A stretch of 64,000 nt of DNA from the NCBI GenBank assembly GCA_945861085.1, contig OX244046.1:2356001-2420000 (forward strand). Direction: 5' to 3'. The notes under the pieces were generated by a model. The model was not told the DNA's origin. It saw only the letters and a program-made list of their open reading frames with translations, and searched no databases. Origin of the DNA: Clostridioides difficile_D. Lineage in GTDB: Bacteria > Bacillota > Clostridia > Peptostreptococcales > Peptostreptococcaceae. Made by a program: the position numbers and the translations under genes. Positions 45,378-53,536 of the stretch are shown in pieces (position 1 is the stretch's first letter; each line of letters begins with the position of its first letter).

Positions 45378-45839
45378 TTAAAAGTATTTTTCATCTTCAT
45401 GTTTATGACACCCTTCTTTTAAATTATCTCGTACTTGCATTAGGAGTCTTCTAAGTACTATTTTTTCCTCTTCACTAAATCCTAAAAAGAATTCTCTTTC
45501 TAATTCCTTATTAAATTCCTCAACTTTATTGCATGTTTCTAAGCCTTTATCTGTTAAAAAAATCCTAGATACTCTTTGGTCTTTTTCATCTTGTTTTCTT
45601 TCTACAAGTCCAGCTTTTTCCATCCTCTTTATCATAACTGTAGTTGTAGAGGCTTTTACTTTTCTTTTATCTGCTAATTCCTTTTGACTTTGCCCATTTT
45701 TCATTTTTAGAGAAAAAAGTATTTGTGGCTGACCATGATACAAGCCTAATTTATCAAAATAAAAATGAGTTCTTATAAAATATATTCGCATTAATTGCAA
45801 GAAAACATCATTTAATTTTTCTTCAGAATTACTATTCAT
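45378..45839 (-). CDS. MarR-family regulator of the ABC exporter
   Basis: About 153 residues. The winged helix is QKELADKRKVKASTTTVMIKR then MEKAGLVERKQDEKDQRVSR with LTDKG closing the wing. The start is the ATG at 45839, 6 bases after AAGGAGGG; the open frame upstream has no ribosome binding site and covers the promoter. It heads a three-gene unit with the two exporter halves. A perfect palindrome at its inferred transcription start (45863-45880) makes self-repression with relief by the exporter's substrates likely. Confidence 0.9.
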   Translation of the reverse strand: MNSNSEEKLNDVFLQLMRIYFIRTHFYFDKLGLYHGQPQILFSLKMKNGQSQKELADKRKVKASTTTVMIKRMEKAGLVERKQDEKDQRVSRIFLTDKGLETCNKVEEFNKELEREFFLGFSEEEKIVLRRLLMQVRDNLKEGCHKHEDEKYF

Positions 45840-45862
45840 GCTTGCCCTCCTTATTTTTATAT

Positions 45863-45880
45863 TACTTAGTCGGCTAAGTA
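45863..45880. promoter_or_regulatory. MarR operator of the exporter operon
   Basis: TACTTAG-TCGG-CTAAGTA, a 7-4-7 perfect inverted repeat at the inferred start site of the marR-ABC operon. A related imperfect copy, AATTAGTCAGCTACTTAT, lies at 46001-46018 upstream of the -35. Confidence 0.8.
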
Positions 45881-45882
45881 TT

Positions 45883-45911
45883 ATTTTACTATATCGTATA
45901 CTTTTTTTCAA
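45883..45911 (-). promoter_or_regulatory. Promoter of the marR-ABC exporter operon
   Basis: TTGAAA (45911-45906), a 17-base spacer and TAAAAT (45888-45883) on the minus strand. The predicted start near 45876 lies within the operator. Confidence 0.75.
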
Positions 45912-46065
45912 TATATTTATAAAAAATTCATATAAATTTCATTTATTAAATATTTTTACATCATATAGTTATAATTTTAATAAGTAATAGTAAGATTTTT
46001 AATTAGTCAGCTACTTATATTTTTTTATTGCAAAGCTTCAAATAAACCTTTTCATATCTTTTCAA

Positions 46066-46100
46066 GCAAAAAAATTGTCCCAAAATAAATTTTGAGACAA
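46066..46100 (-). terminator. Terminator of the carbonic anhydrase gene
   Basis: TTGTCTCAAAAT/ATTTTGGGACAA stem (46075-46100, one wobble) followed by TTTTTTTG on the minus strand, about 45 bases after the stop. Confidence 0.85.
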
Positions 46101-46144
46101 CACCCTATTTAAGTAGTATATTTCTTATATAATACTATAATATT

Positions 46145-46711
46145 CTACTTATCTTCATATCCATTTACAACAACATCTAACTTTCCAGTCTCTGGTGATA
46201 TGATTAGACCATGTACAATAATCCCATCTGGAATCAAAGGATGTCCTTTTATTAAATCAATACTATCTTTTACAGATTCTTCTGCAGAATCAAATCCATG
46301 TAACCATTGTTTTGTATCAATGCCAGCACTACGAAGTGTAAGTATCACATCATTAGATATTCCCCTATCTAAAATTTTACTAAGCAATTTATCTGTATCA
46401 ACATTACACATACCACATCCATGGTGTCCTACAACTATAACCTCATCTACATCAAATTCATAAATTGCAACTAGAACACTTCTCATAATACTTCCAAAAG
46501 GATGCATTATAGTAGCTCCTGCGTTTTTTATTAGCTTCACATCTCCATTTTTCAAATTCATAGCCTTAGGCAAAAGTTCAGTTAATCTTGTGTCCATACA
46601 AGATAAGACTACTATTTTTTTATTTGGATGTTTTGAAGTCACATATTGTTCATATTCTTTGCTCTCTACAAATGATTTATTATATTCTAATATCTCTTCA
46701 AGTTTTCTCAT
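46145..46711 (-). CDS. Beta-class carbonic anhydrase
   Basis: About 188 residues from the ATG at 46711. The CMDTRL motif gives zinc ligand Cys38 and Asp40, and GHHGCGMC gives His96 and Cys99, the full beta-carbonic-anhydrase set. KNAGATIMHPFGSIMRS is the usual linking segment. It interconverts CO2 and bicarbonate in the cytosol. The open frame extends 22 codons upstream without a ribosome binding site, so the ATG behind GAGAGTGAG is preferred. Monocistronic. Confidence 0.92.
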   Translation of the reverse strand: MRKLEEILEYNKSFVESKEYEQYVTSKHPNKKIVVLSCMDTRLTELLPKAMNLKNGDVKLIKNAGATIMHPFGSIMRSVLVAIYEFDVDEVIVVGHHGCGMCNVDTDKLLSKILDRGISNDVILTLRSAGIDTKQWLHGFDSAEESVKDSIDLIKGHPLIPDGIIVHGLIISPETGKLDVVVNGYEDK

Positions 46712-47316
46712 ATGTAATCTCACTCTCTTTAAAAATTTTTTTATTATTATATCACTATTGAACTGCAATATATACATATATAATTTAATTTATATTTATT
46801 AAGTATTTTTATAAAATTATTACTCTACTGTAAATCTTACATATAACTTATGTTTATAAGTATTTACATATTTATTTTTTTATAATCGAAGCTAGTATTA
46901 TATATTTTCATTATTTATTTAATTAAATATTTTTTTGAAATCTTATTCAAAAAATTCTCACTTATAATTACTTTTTTATTTCACTTCTATATTATTAGAT
47001 TTAAAAATATTGACATTACTAATGGAATAATCAAGCTTAAAATACTCATCAAAAAATTTTCTAGATACATTAATTATTCAACACTATGAAATCTAAAATT
47101 ATTTAAATTTTCAAAACATATTCCATGTATATAATATGTAATTGTAATAAAAAATGCTATAATTAACATATTATTATTTCATTTTATTATTGTAGTATGG
47201 GTATGAAATTACGAAAAATATTTGTCTAGTTGAAAATATGATTTATTCGTATTTGTTTATTGTAGATACAGACTATGCAAAATAAATAGTACTTATTTCA
47301 GTATATAAACATATAT
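46712..47316. other. Intergenic region, no gene seen
   Basis: About 600 bases of exceptionally AT-rich DNA between the divergent carbonic anhydrase and XRE genes. I see no ORF with a start signal, no terminator and no recognisable RNA. The promoter of the XRE pair is expected near its right end. Confidence 0.45.
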
Positions 47317-47353
47317 AGTCTACATTTAGACTAAAAAAGCATAAATAGTCTAT
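47317..47353. promoter_or_regulatory. TAGTCTA repeats upstream of the XRE genes
   Basis: TAGTCTA-CATT-TAGACTA (47317-47334) is a perfect 7-4-7 inverted repeat, and a third copy TAGTCTA lies at 47347-47353. A related AGACTA half-site occurs near 47269-47275. They lie 50-130 bases before the first XRE start codon and are candidate operators for one or both XRE proteins. Confidence 0.6.
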
Positions 47354-47401
47354 ATAAAACAGCTTAAACTATGAATATAATCTAAGGTGGAGGGATAATA
47401 A

Positions 47402-47740
47402 TTGGCAAATATTGGAAAAATAATAGGAGATAGAATAAAAGTCTATAGAACAAAATTAGGATATAGTCAAGAATTTCTTGCAGAAAAGGCAGGTTTACAT
47501 ACAACATATATTGGTCAGATTGAAAGAGCTGAAACAAATACATCTATCAATATTATAATGAAAATTGCTACTGCTTTAAATATACCACTGGAATTGTTAT
47601 TTGCAAATATTATTACAGCAGAAGGCATTGATAACTCTATACCTTTAGAATGTTATGAAATGATTAATAAATTAACTAAAAAGGAACAAATTGCAATGTT
47701 AGAGTTAATAAAATGTATCATTAAATATAAAGAAATATAA
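47402..47740 (+). CDS. XRE-family regulator 1
   Basis: A 112-residue protein with an N-terminal XRE/HTH_3 domain (6-62; KLGYSQEFLAEKAGLHTTYI followed by GQIERAETNTSI). A C-terminal helical tail of about 45 residues (TKKEQIAMLELIKCIIKYK) may dimerise. The start is TTG at 47402, 7 bases after GGTGGAGGG. It is immediately followed by a paralogue of similar length and layout. Function unknown; self-regulation through the TAGTCTA repeats is plausible. Confidence 0.85.
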   Translation: MANIGKIIGDRIKVYRTKLGYSQEFLAEKAGLHTTYIGQIERAETNTSINIIMKIATALNIPLELLFANIITAEGIDNSIPLECYEMINKLTKKEQIAMLELIKCIIKYKEI

Positions 47741-47752
47741 GTGAGGGAAATA

Positions 47753-48079
47753 GTGACAATAATGAATTATATAGGTAAAAGACTTAAAGAGGAACGTAAA
47801 AAAGCGAATTTAACTTCAAAAGAGTTTGCAAATATGGTTGGAGTATCGCCTTGGTATATAACTCAAATCGAAAGTGGTAAAAAGAATCCAAGTCTTAAAA
47901 CATTCATAAAATTTGTAAGTGTATTAAATATCTCTGCAGATGTTCTTATAAAAGATATTACTCCCATTGGAAAGACATATTTAGAAAATGATATAGACGA
48001 AGAGTTAAAAGACTTAAATTCAAGAGAGCTAAATCTGATATTACAAATTATAGATACCATAAAAAAGAATAGAATATAA
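47753..48079 (+). CDS. XRE-family regulator 2
   Basis: About 108 residues. XRE helix-turn-helix at roughly 8-60 (KANLTSKEFANMVGVSPWYI then TQIESGKKNPSLKTF), and a C-terminal tail (LNSRELNLILQIIDTIKKNR) like that of the preceding gene, so the pair look like a tandem duplication that has diverged. The start is uncertain: GTG at 47753 is 5 bases after GAGGG, ATG at 47762 is the alternative. Both genes share one transcript ending at a strong terminator. Confidence 0.83.
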   Translation: MTIMNYIGKRLKEERKKANLTSKEFANMVGVSPWYITQIESGKKNPSLKTFIKFVSVLNISADVLIKDITPIGKTYLENDIDEELKDLNSRELNLILQIIDTIKKNRI

Positions 48080-48100
48080 TTCTTTATATTTTATATAAAC

Positions 48101-48133
48101 AAAAAGGTTATTTGAAATAAATAACCTTTTTTT
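48101..48133 (+). terminator. Terminator of the XRE pair
   Basis: AAAAAGGTTATTT pairs with AATAACCTTTTTTT across a short loop, giving a classic U-run terminator 22 bases after the stop. Confidence 0.9.
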
Positions 48134-48228
48134 GTCTTTTTGTGTTAACATTGTCTTATAGTGCTAATGAGTACTATTAGACCATGTTCTGTGGCCTTAT
48201 TTTAATATAAAACGATTGGGGATAGGCT

Positions 48229-48906
48229 ATGATTGTGATTGAAGGTAGTGATAAATTTAAGATTGCAAAAGAATATATTGATGTAGAATATACTCTTTTT
48301 AGCAAAGTAACTTTCAGGTATAAAAAGTTTAAATTTAAAGATAATACTGAATTGAAAAAAATTAAGATGTTTAAATATGAGAATGACTACATACCTAATA
48401 AATTAAACCTTTCTTTGAGATATGAGTTTTGTTCTTATAAAAAACAGATACTTAGAGAAACTGTGGACACTTTAAGATTGACAGAAATTTTTTCAAGTGA
48501 CAATATAGAAGATATTAAATTTATAAAAGATGATACAAAAAAACTAGAAATTAGCATAGAGAAAGTTGTAAAATTTAAACGTCGAAAAAACAGAAATTAT
48601 GTTTGTTGTTATTGTCCTGATATGTATAAAGACATAAAACTCGACAAAGAATCTATAAATAAAATATATAACAGAAAAATAAAAATTGAAAAAGAAGTTA
48701 ATATTTTTGAAGATGAAGATGTTCTAATAAACAAAAAAGTATTTAAATTTCCAAAATCTTGGACAAAGAATATGCAAAAATATTGGTTAAACGAAAATAA
48801 GTATCCTATATATTCTAGTGTCATTGATGATGATAGGTATAAATGTTGTAACGTACAATATTCAAAAAATAGAGTGATAATCTTATATTACATATATAAT
48901 TTTTAG
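48229..48906 (+). CDS. Protein of unknown function, Lys-rich
   Basis: A 225-residue protein that I do not recognise. It has no signal peptide and no membrane helix. It is very rich in Lys, Ile, Asn and Tyr, with alternating beta-like stretches in the first half (YTLFSKVTFRYKKFKFKD). A VCCYC cluster near residue 126 and a KCC pair near 208 could bind metal. It contains FPKSWTKNMQKYWLNENKYP near the end. GGGGATAGG lies just before the ATG. It follows the XRE pair after a terminator, so this looks like a small accessory island; no mobility gene is present. Confidence 0.6.
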   Translation: MIVIEGSDKFKIAKEYIDVEYTLFSKVTFRYKKFKFKDNTELKKIKMFKYENDYIPNKLNLSLRYEFCSYKKQILRETVDTLRLTEIFSSDNIEDIKFIKDDTKKLEISIEKVVKFKRRKNRNYVCCYCPDMYKDIKLDKESINKIYNRKIKIEKEVNIFEDEDVLINKKVFKFPKSWTKNMQKYWLNENKYPIYSSVIDDDRYKCCNVQYSKNRVIILYYIYNF

Positions 48907-49171
48907 AGTACATGATTATAAAAAAGTAAAAAGAATGACAAACATAAATAACACAAATTTTACATCTAAAGATACATAGTATTAAAATGCACTATAAAAA
49001 ATAACAAAGTGTAAAATTGCTTATATAGTCTAATATGTTTCTATATCAAAATTTTCACTTTTTCAATATATATCTTCTAATTTAGATCAAATCGTCATTA
49101 TTGAAACTTACTGTCTATAAATAACAGAAATATTAGTATATTATCTATAATCTAATATTTAATAGTTTTTA

Positions 49172-49194
49172 ATGGCATATTTTAAATATGCCAT
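49172..49194. repeat. Palindrome
   Basis: ATGGCATATTT and AAATATGCCAT flank a single T: an 11-1-11 perfect palindrome without a T-run on either side. It could be a protein-binding site. Confidence 0.5.
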
Positions 49195-49292
49195 AGTTGA
49201 TTTATAAGATTTCTTACAATCCAAGTTCACTATATAACATCAGACAACATCATTTTCTATAATTACTTTCAGAATACATACATTAAATAGTT

Positions 49293-49350
49293 ACTTTTCA
49301 GATATCACGTAATTACCTAATTAAAATTTTACTATCTGAAAAGTTTTTTA
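49293..49350 (+). terminator. Orphan plus-strand terminator
   Basis: ACTTTTCAGATA (49293-49304) pairs perfectly with 49333-49344, followed by TTTTTTA. It points along the plus strand, more than 380 bases after the nearest plus-strand gene. Confidence 0.75.
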
Positions 49351-49456
49351 TATTTGATTTATACATCTTAAAGAGTATTCATTTTTCATTAGATATACAT
49401 AATGTAAAAACATACCAATAAATACTATCCAATATTACTTTTCAGCTTTAATTAAA

Positions 49457-50224
49457 TTAGTTAATACTCTTATGCAATAAATTGAGTACTGAGTTTAATT
49501 CTTTAAATGATATCTGCCCTGGTGCTGAAACATTTTTAGCTGCTCCAAAGGTCAACGCAGAACCAAATATTTCTCCACATAATCGACTTATAACTCCCAC
49601 TCCTGACATTGACATTGTTACTATTGGTCTATCTGCATAAATTCTAAACATTTCATCTGTAGCTTCAAGTAGCACCAACACATCTTTTTCATTTTGTGGC
49701 ATAACAGCTATTTTAGGTAAATCCGCTCCTAATTCCTGCATCCTACATAAACGAGATATAATTTCTTCTTTTTTTGGAGTTTTATTAAAATCATGATTAG
49801 ATATAATTACTTTCACTCCTTTTTTATGAGCAAAATTAACTACTTCCTCTACAATTTCATCTCCTATAAATAACTCTACATCTAATAAATCTATTAAGCC
49901 TGTATTGGAAATTTCTTTATTCAAAGTAATATAATAATCTTTTGATATTAATTTTTCTCCCCCTTCTACTATACTTCTAAATGTGAATAATAAAGGTATA
50001 TTAGATATGTAACTTTTTAATTCATAAAGAGTATTCTTAACTTCTTGAATATTTTCCACATTTTCAAAAAAATCAACTCGCCACTCTATAATATCTAAAC
50101 ATTCTTCTTTTAATTCTTTGACCTCTTTTATAATATCTTCTTTATTTTTTCCGATAATTGGTACACAAATTTTAGGTACACCTTCTCCAATATTAATATT
50201 TTTTACTTGCACTATCTTTTTCAT
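49457..50224 (-). CDS. aroD: Type I 3-dehydroquinate dehydratase
   Basis: About 255 residues. This shikimate pathway enzyme converts 3-dehydroquinate to 3-dehydroshikimate through a Schiff base. Lys171 (LPKIAVMP) is the imine-forming residue and His144 (ISNHDFN) the general base; EWRVDFFE (46-53) is the substrate-binding start of the barrel. The start is the ATG at 50224 after GGAGGGG; the nine extra codons upstream are not preferred. No other aro genes adjoin, so it is an isolated copy. Confidence 0.93.
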   Translation of the reverse strand: MKKIVQVKNINIGEGVPKICVPIIGKNKEDIIKEVKELKEECLDIIEWRVDFFENVENIQEVKNTLYELKSYISNIPLLFTFRSIVEGGEKLISKDYYITLNKEISNTGLIDLLDVELFIGDEIVEEVVNFAHKKGVKVIISNHDFNKTPKKEEIISRLCRMQELGADLPKIAVMPQNEKDVLVLLEATDEMFRIYADRPIVTMSMSGVGVISRLCGEIFGSALTFGAAKNVSAPGQISFKELNSVLNLLHKSIN

Positions 50225-50456
50225 ATTCCCCTCCATAATTAGAAATCTCATAAGATATTTTCTCTTTTCTTCACAGTTCTATTATACAGTAAAAATCCTA
50301 TACTCTATAACAATACTAACTCAAAAATAATTTATATAAGCATAGTTCTACCATATCTAACATATCATAGTCAAATTACTATTAAAAATTAAGCATCTAC
50401 TAAACATTAATATTATTCAAATTAAAAATTATTTTATATTAATGTAAATTAAATAG

Positions 50457-50485
50457 TTGCAAGTTTTATTATCTTGATATATAAT
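50457..50485 (+). promoter_or_regulatory. Promoter of the acetyltransferase leader
   Basis: TTGCAA (50457-50462), a 17-base spacer and TATAAT (50480-50485). The start would be near 50492, giving a leader of about 170 bases before the acetyltransferase. Confidence 0.75.
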
Positions 50486-50595
50486 CAATTAAAAATATAA
50501 TTGTTATAAAATACTACATAGTTAAAAGTCTGTTTTTAAATACAAAATATATAGATTATAAATTGAAATATGGATACTATCTAAGGAGTGATTTT

Positions 50596-50625
50596 GTGAA
50601 GAGATGTATTGTAATAGTGGAATAG
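50596..50625 (+). CDS. Candidate leader peptide ORF (MKRCIVIVE)
   Basis: A GTG at 50596 lies about 6 bases after AAGGAGTG and opens nine codons, MKRCIVIVE, ending in TAG at 50623-50625. The last codons (part of GTG, then GAA and TAG) form the 5' arm of the stem that sequesters the acetyltransferase start. This matches the leader-ORF layout of inducible cat-86 and erm genes, where a drug-stalled ribosome on the leader opens the stem. Translation has not been shown, but the placement is too specific to look accidental. Confidence 0.7.
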   Translation: MKRCIVIVE

Positions 50626-50673
50626 TCAAAGCACAACATATTACAAAGGAGAGATTTAAACATGACTATTCCA
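50618..50673 (+). promoter_or_regulatory. RBS-sequestering stem-loop (translational attenuator)
   Basis: TGGAATAGTCA (50618-50628) pairs perfectly over 11 bp with TGACTATTCCA (50663-50673). The 3' arm contains the TG of the acetyltransferase ATG (50662-50664) and its next codons. The 34-base loop contains the AAAGGAGAG ribosome binding site (50645-50653). The 5' arm overlaps the end of the leader ORF. When folded, the gene's initiation region would be masked. Confidence 0.8.
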
Positions 50674-51294
50674 AATTCAAATAAAATATACCCAAGAAGT
50701 AATGATTATCAAACTGTATATCTTAAAAATGTAATCACAAGAGAAAATATAGAAGTTGGAGATTATACAATATATAATGACTTTTATAATGACCCAAGAG
50801 ATTTTGAGAAAAACAATGTATTATATCATTACCCTATAAACAATGATAAATTAATAATTGGTAAGTTTTGTTCAATAGCATGTAACGCAAAGTTTCTAAT
50901 GACTAGTGGAAATCACACAATGAAATCACAATCTACATATACTTTTCCTATCTTTTATGAAGAATGGGGACTAGATGTCAATCATATAACTGATGCTTGG
51001 GACAATAAAGGAAATATTATAATTGGAAATGATGTATGGATAGGCTATGATGCTATAATTATGTCAGGTGTACATATTGGTGATGGTGCAATTATTGGAA
51101 CAAGAGCAATAGTTACTAATGATGTCCCACCATATTCTATTGTTGGAGGAATACCTGCAAAGATTATAAAAAAGAGATTTAGTAATGATACAATTTCAAA
51201 GTTATTAGAAATTAAATGGTGGGATTGGTCATCAAAAAAAATTCAATCAAACATTCAGCATATTAAATCAGGAAATATTGATAAATTAGTTTAA
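50662..51294 (+). CDS. Xenobiotic acetyltransferase (Vat/CatB family)
   Basis: A 210-residue left-handed beta-helix acetyltransferase. It follows the Vat(D)/CatB layout: YHYPINNDKLIIGKFCSI (55-72), catalytic His85 in SGNHTM, hexapeptide repeats with IIIGNDVWIGYDAIIMSGV, IGDGAIIGTRAIVTNDVPP, and the C-terminal IKWWDW. These enzymes transfer acetyl from acetyl-CoA to streptogramin A or chloramphenicol and inactivate it; other hydroxylated compounds are possible. It is a chromosomal single gene with its own promoter, leader ORF and terminator, consistent with an inducible intrinsic resistance gene. The substrate is not proven. Confidence 0.88.
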   Translation: MTIPNSNKIYPRSNDYQTVYLKNVITRENIEVGDYTIYNDFYNDPRDFEKNNVLYHYPINNDKLIIGKFCSIACNAKFLMTSGNHTMKSQSTYTFPIFYEEWGLDVNHITDAWDNKGNIIIGNDVWIGYDAIIMSGVHIGDGAIIGTRAIVTNDVPPYSIVGGIPAKIIKKRFSNDTISKLLEIKWWDWSSKKIQSNIQHIKSGNIDKLV

Positions 51295-51413
51295 TATTTT
51301 GTGATTCTTTATCTTAAACTAGATTTTAATGATTCTCTTTATAAGAGCTTCTTTAAGACTTTAGTATTCTATTTAATATATTCAAAATTAATGCAATACT
51401 AAAATCAAAAATA

Positions 51414-51452
51414 AAAAGTAAAGTAACTTCATGTGAAGTTACTTTACTTTTT
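51414..51452. terminator. Bidirectional terminator
   Basis: AAAAGTAAAGTAACTTC (51414-51430) pairs with GAAGTTACTTTACTTTT over a 4-base loop, with T-runs on both strands. It separates the convergent acetyltransferase and radical SAM genes. Confidence 0.92.
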
Positions 51453-51498
51453 ATTATATATAAAATTATCCCTACAAAAGATTTAATTTTTACAAAAA

Positions 51499-52368
51499 CT
51501 ACAGTCTTCTATATTCTTCTCTTTTTAGTTTTTGGTTACTTAGGTAGTAATCAATCTCATCAATTAGACGTTGTTTATCATCAGGTAATACACCTTTCAA
51601 GTTAGCATAATTTGATGCATGATTACTTCTAAATACAATTTTTCCATTGGCATCTATATTCTTTATCATCTCTTTAATTTCTTGTAACACGGCCTTATCT
51701 TCTAGTATTGTAAACTCTCCTGCCTTAAGTAAATCGTAAAGTTCAGTATTAGGTTCTACCATTAAACTAAGTACACCTACATAATCTGGTGAAATTGCTC
51801 CTAGCATTTTTCCTGTATCAACTGCATGCTGGTGTGTTTTTTTAGTTCCTCCAAGACCTGCTATTACAGTGGCTGATAATTTGATACCACTTTTTTTAAC
51901 TTTTCTACCAACTTTTATTAATTGTTCACTACTAAATCCTTTTTTTATATCTTCTAATACTTCATTACTTCCACTTTCAAGACCTAGGTAAATCATCTTA
52001 ACACCAAGTTTTTTTAACTCTTTAAGTTCCTCATCAGATTTTTTCTCTATAGACTTAGGAGAACCATACATAGTAACTCTTTCACATTCTGGAAAGACTT
52101 CTTTTATATATAATATTATATCTCTTAGTTTTTCCATTGGTATTATCAATGCATCTCCATCTGCTAAGAATATTCTTTCTACATGTTTATAATGTCTTCT
52201 AAATATATCAATTTCATTTTTTATTACTTCTAGTGGCTTTATTTTAAATTTTTTAGATTTGTACATACTACAAAACGTACATTTGTTGTGAGAACACCCA
52301 AGTGTGACTTGTATTATAAGACTATAAGCCTCACTTGGTGGTCTATAAAGTGGCATATCATATTCCAT
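51499..52368 (-). CDS. Radical SAM protein
   Basis: A 289-residue radical SAM enzyme. The cluster cysteines are Cys25, Cys30 and Cys33 (GCSHNKCTFCSMYK), followed by FLADGDALIIP and a glycine-rich LGLESGSNEVL stretch on the barrel. This belongs to the widespread Elp3/HemN-like clostridial group of unassigned function. It has no B12-binding domain and is soluble. It is monocistronic. The reaction cannot be inferred. Confidence 0.85.
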   Translation of the reverse strand: MEYDMPLYRPPSEAYSLIIQVTLGCSHNKCTFCSMYKSKKFKIKPLEVIKNEIDIFRRHYKHVERIFLADGDALIIPMEKLRDIILYIKEVFPECERVTMYGSPKSIEKKSDEELKELKKLGVKMIYLGLESGSNEVLEDIKKGFSSEQLIKVGRKVKKSGIKLSATVIAGLGGTKKTHQHAVDTGKMLGAISPDYVGVLSLMVEPNTELYDLLKAGEFTILEDKAVLQEIKEMIKNIDANGKIVFRSNHASNYANLKGVLPDDKQRLIDEIDYYLSNQKLKREEYRRL

Positions 52369-52464
52369 ATTAAAATCCCCCTTGTAATTAAATCTTCATT
52401 CTATTATACTATTAATATTTACTTAAAATAATACTTTATATAATTATAAATTTTAAGTTTTAGT

Positions 52465-53322
52465 TTAAGATATATCCTTTAAAAATTTAATAATACTATT
52501 AGCAGTAATATCAAGTTGTTTTTCTTGACTTATAATAGCATCATTATCTCCACTTTGCTTTCCATAATCTCCAAATTGCGCATGATTTCCTCCTTCAATC
52601 TCAACATAAGTTGTATCATCAGGGAGTTTTTGTTTTGATTCTACAAGACTTTTAAAATTGACTACGCCATCTTTACTTCCCCATATGGATATAACTTTTT
52701 TTCCTAACAGTTTCAGCTCATCCCCCATTGGATAAGAGGATAAAAATACAACTCCATCAATTAATTTATTATCACGTGCAAAATTTGCTGCTGCAACTCC
52801 TCCTAATGAATGACCTCCTATTACCCAATGTTCTATATTGTTGTAAGAATCCATAACTTTCTGTGCTTTATTTGTTCCAAGTATGGCTATATTAAGTGGC
52901 ATCTTTACAATTACAACCTCATATCCACTTTCTGCTATTTTTCTGGCAAGTGGTGCATAAGATTCTATTTCTACTTTAGCTCCTGGGTAGAAAATTAAAC
53001 CCTTAGAAACTTTTCTTCCTTTTGGTGTAAATGAAATATTTTCCTTTACTGTTACTTCAACTTTACTATTACTGACTAGAGCTTCTTTTGCTAGTTTTTG
53101 AGGTTCATATGTTTTGTTTATCCATATGAAAAAACCAAGCAATATCAATACAAATAGTATACCTATTCCCTTAAATATTTTATTCTTTATGTTAAATTTT
53201 TTATTATTATTTTTATCATCTTTGTTTTCAACCTCATCATAAAGTAAAGGTCTCTCAAGTTCCATAGTTATACTAAATGTATCATATTTCTTATTACGCT
53301 TTACCTTTACATCTTTACTCAT
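52465..53322 (-). CDS. Membrane-anchored alpha/beta hydrolase
   Basis: About 285 residues. A charged cytosolic N-terminus is followed by one membrane helix (about 47-66, IGILFVLILLGFFIWI). The extracellular part is an alpha/beta hydrolase (PF12695-like): FYPGAKVEIESYAPLARKIA, GGHSLGGVAAANFA with the nucleophile serine, SIWGSKDGVV with the acid, and GGNHAQFGDYG with the histidine. The start is the ATG at 53322, 8 bases from GGGGG. Its GNHAQFGDYG end is typical of the family of exported hydrolases with unknown substrate. Confidence 0.83.
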   Translation of the reverse strand: MSKDVKVKRNKKYDTFSITMELERPLLYDEVENKDDKNNNKKFNIKNKIFKGIGILFVLILLGFFIWINKTYEPQKLAKEALVSNSKVEVTVKENISFTPKGRKVSKGLIFYPGAKVEIESYAPLARKIAESGYEVVIVKMPLNIAILGTNKAQKVMDSYNNIEHWVIGGHSLGGVAAANFARDNKLIDGVVFLSSYPMGDELKLLGKKVISIWGSKDGVVNFKSLVESKQKLPDDTTYVEIEGGNHAQFGDYGKQSGDNDAIISQEKQLDITANSIIKFLKDIS

Positions 53323-53486
53323 AAATCTAACCCCCATAATATTTGAATACTATTATAGTTTATCCTAAGTAAATTGTTTTTTCAACCAATGAAAAAAATC
53401 AATATTTTAACTATTTTCATATAAAATTCATAAACATATGATTTTTGTTTTTTATATAATATTTTCTTTTAATATTCTATAAAAGA

Positions 53487-53522
53487 AATAGTCATATACT
53501 TTATTTTAAATATATGACTATT
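53487..53522 (-). terminator. Terminator of the FUSC gene
   Basis: A perfect 12-bp stem AATAGTCATATA (53487-53498) with 53511-53522, followed on the minus strand by TTCTTTTAT, about 15 bases after the stop. Confidence 0.75.
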
Positions 53523-53536
53523 CTATAGTTTAATAT

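Larger units (their letters stand above)
48907..49456. other. Intergenic region with a palindrome and an orphan terminator
   Basis: About 550 bases without a convincing ORF. It contains a 23-base palindrome (49172-49194) and a strong plus-strand terminator (49293-49350). Either the 48229 gene has a 440-base 3' UTR, or a small plus-strand RNA ends at the terminator. Confidence 0.5.
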
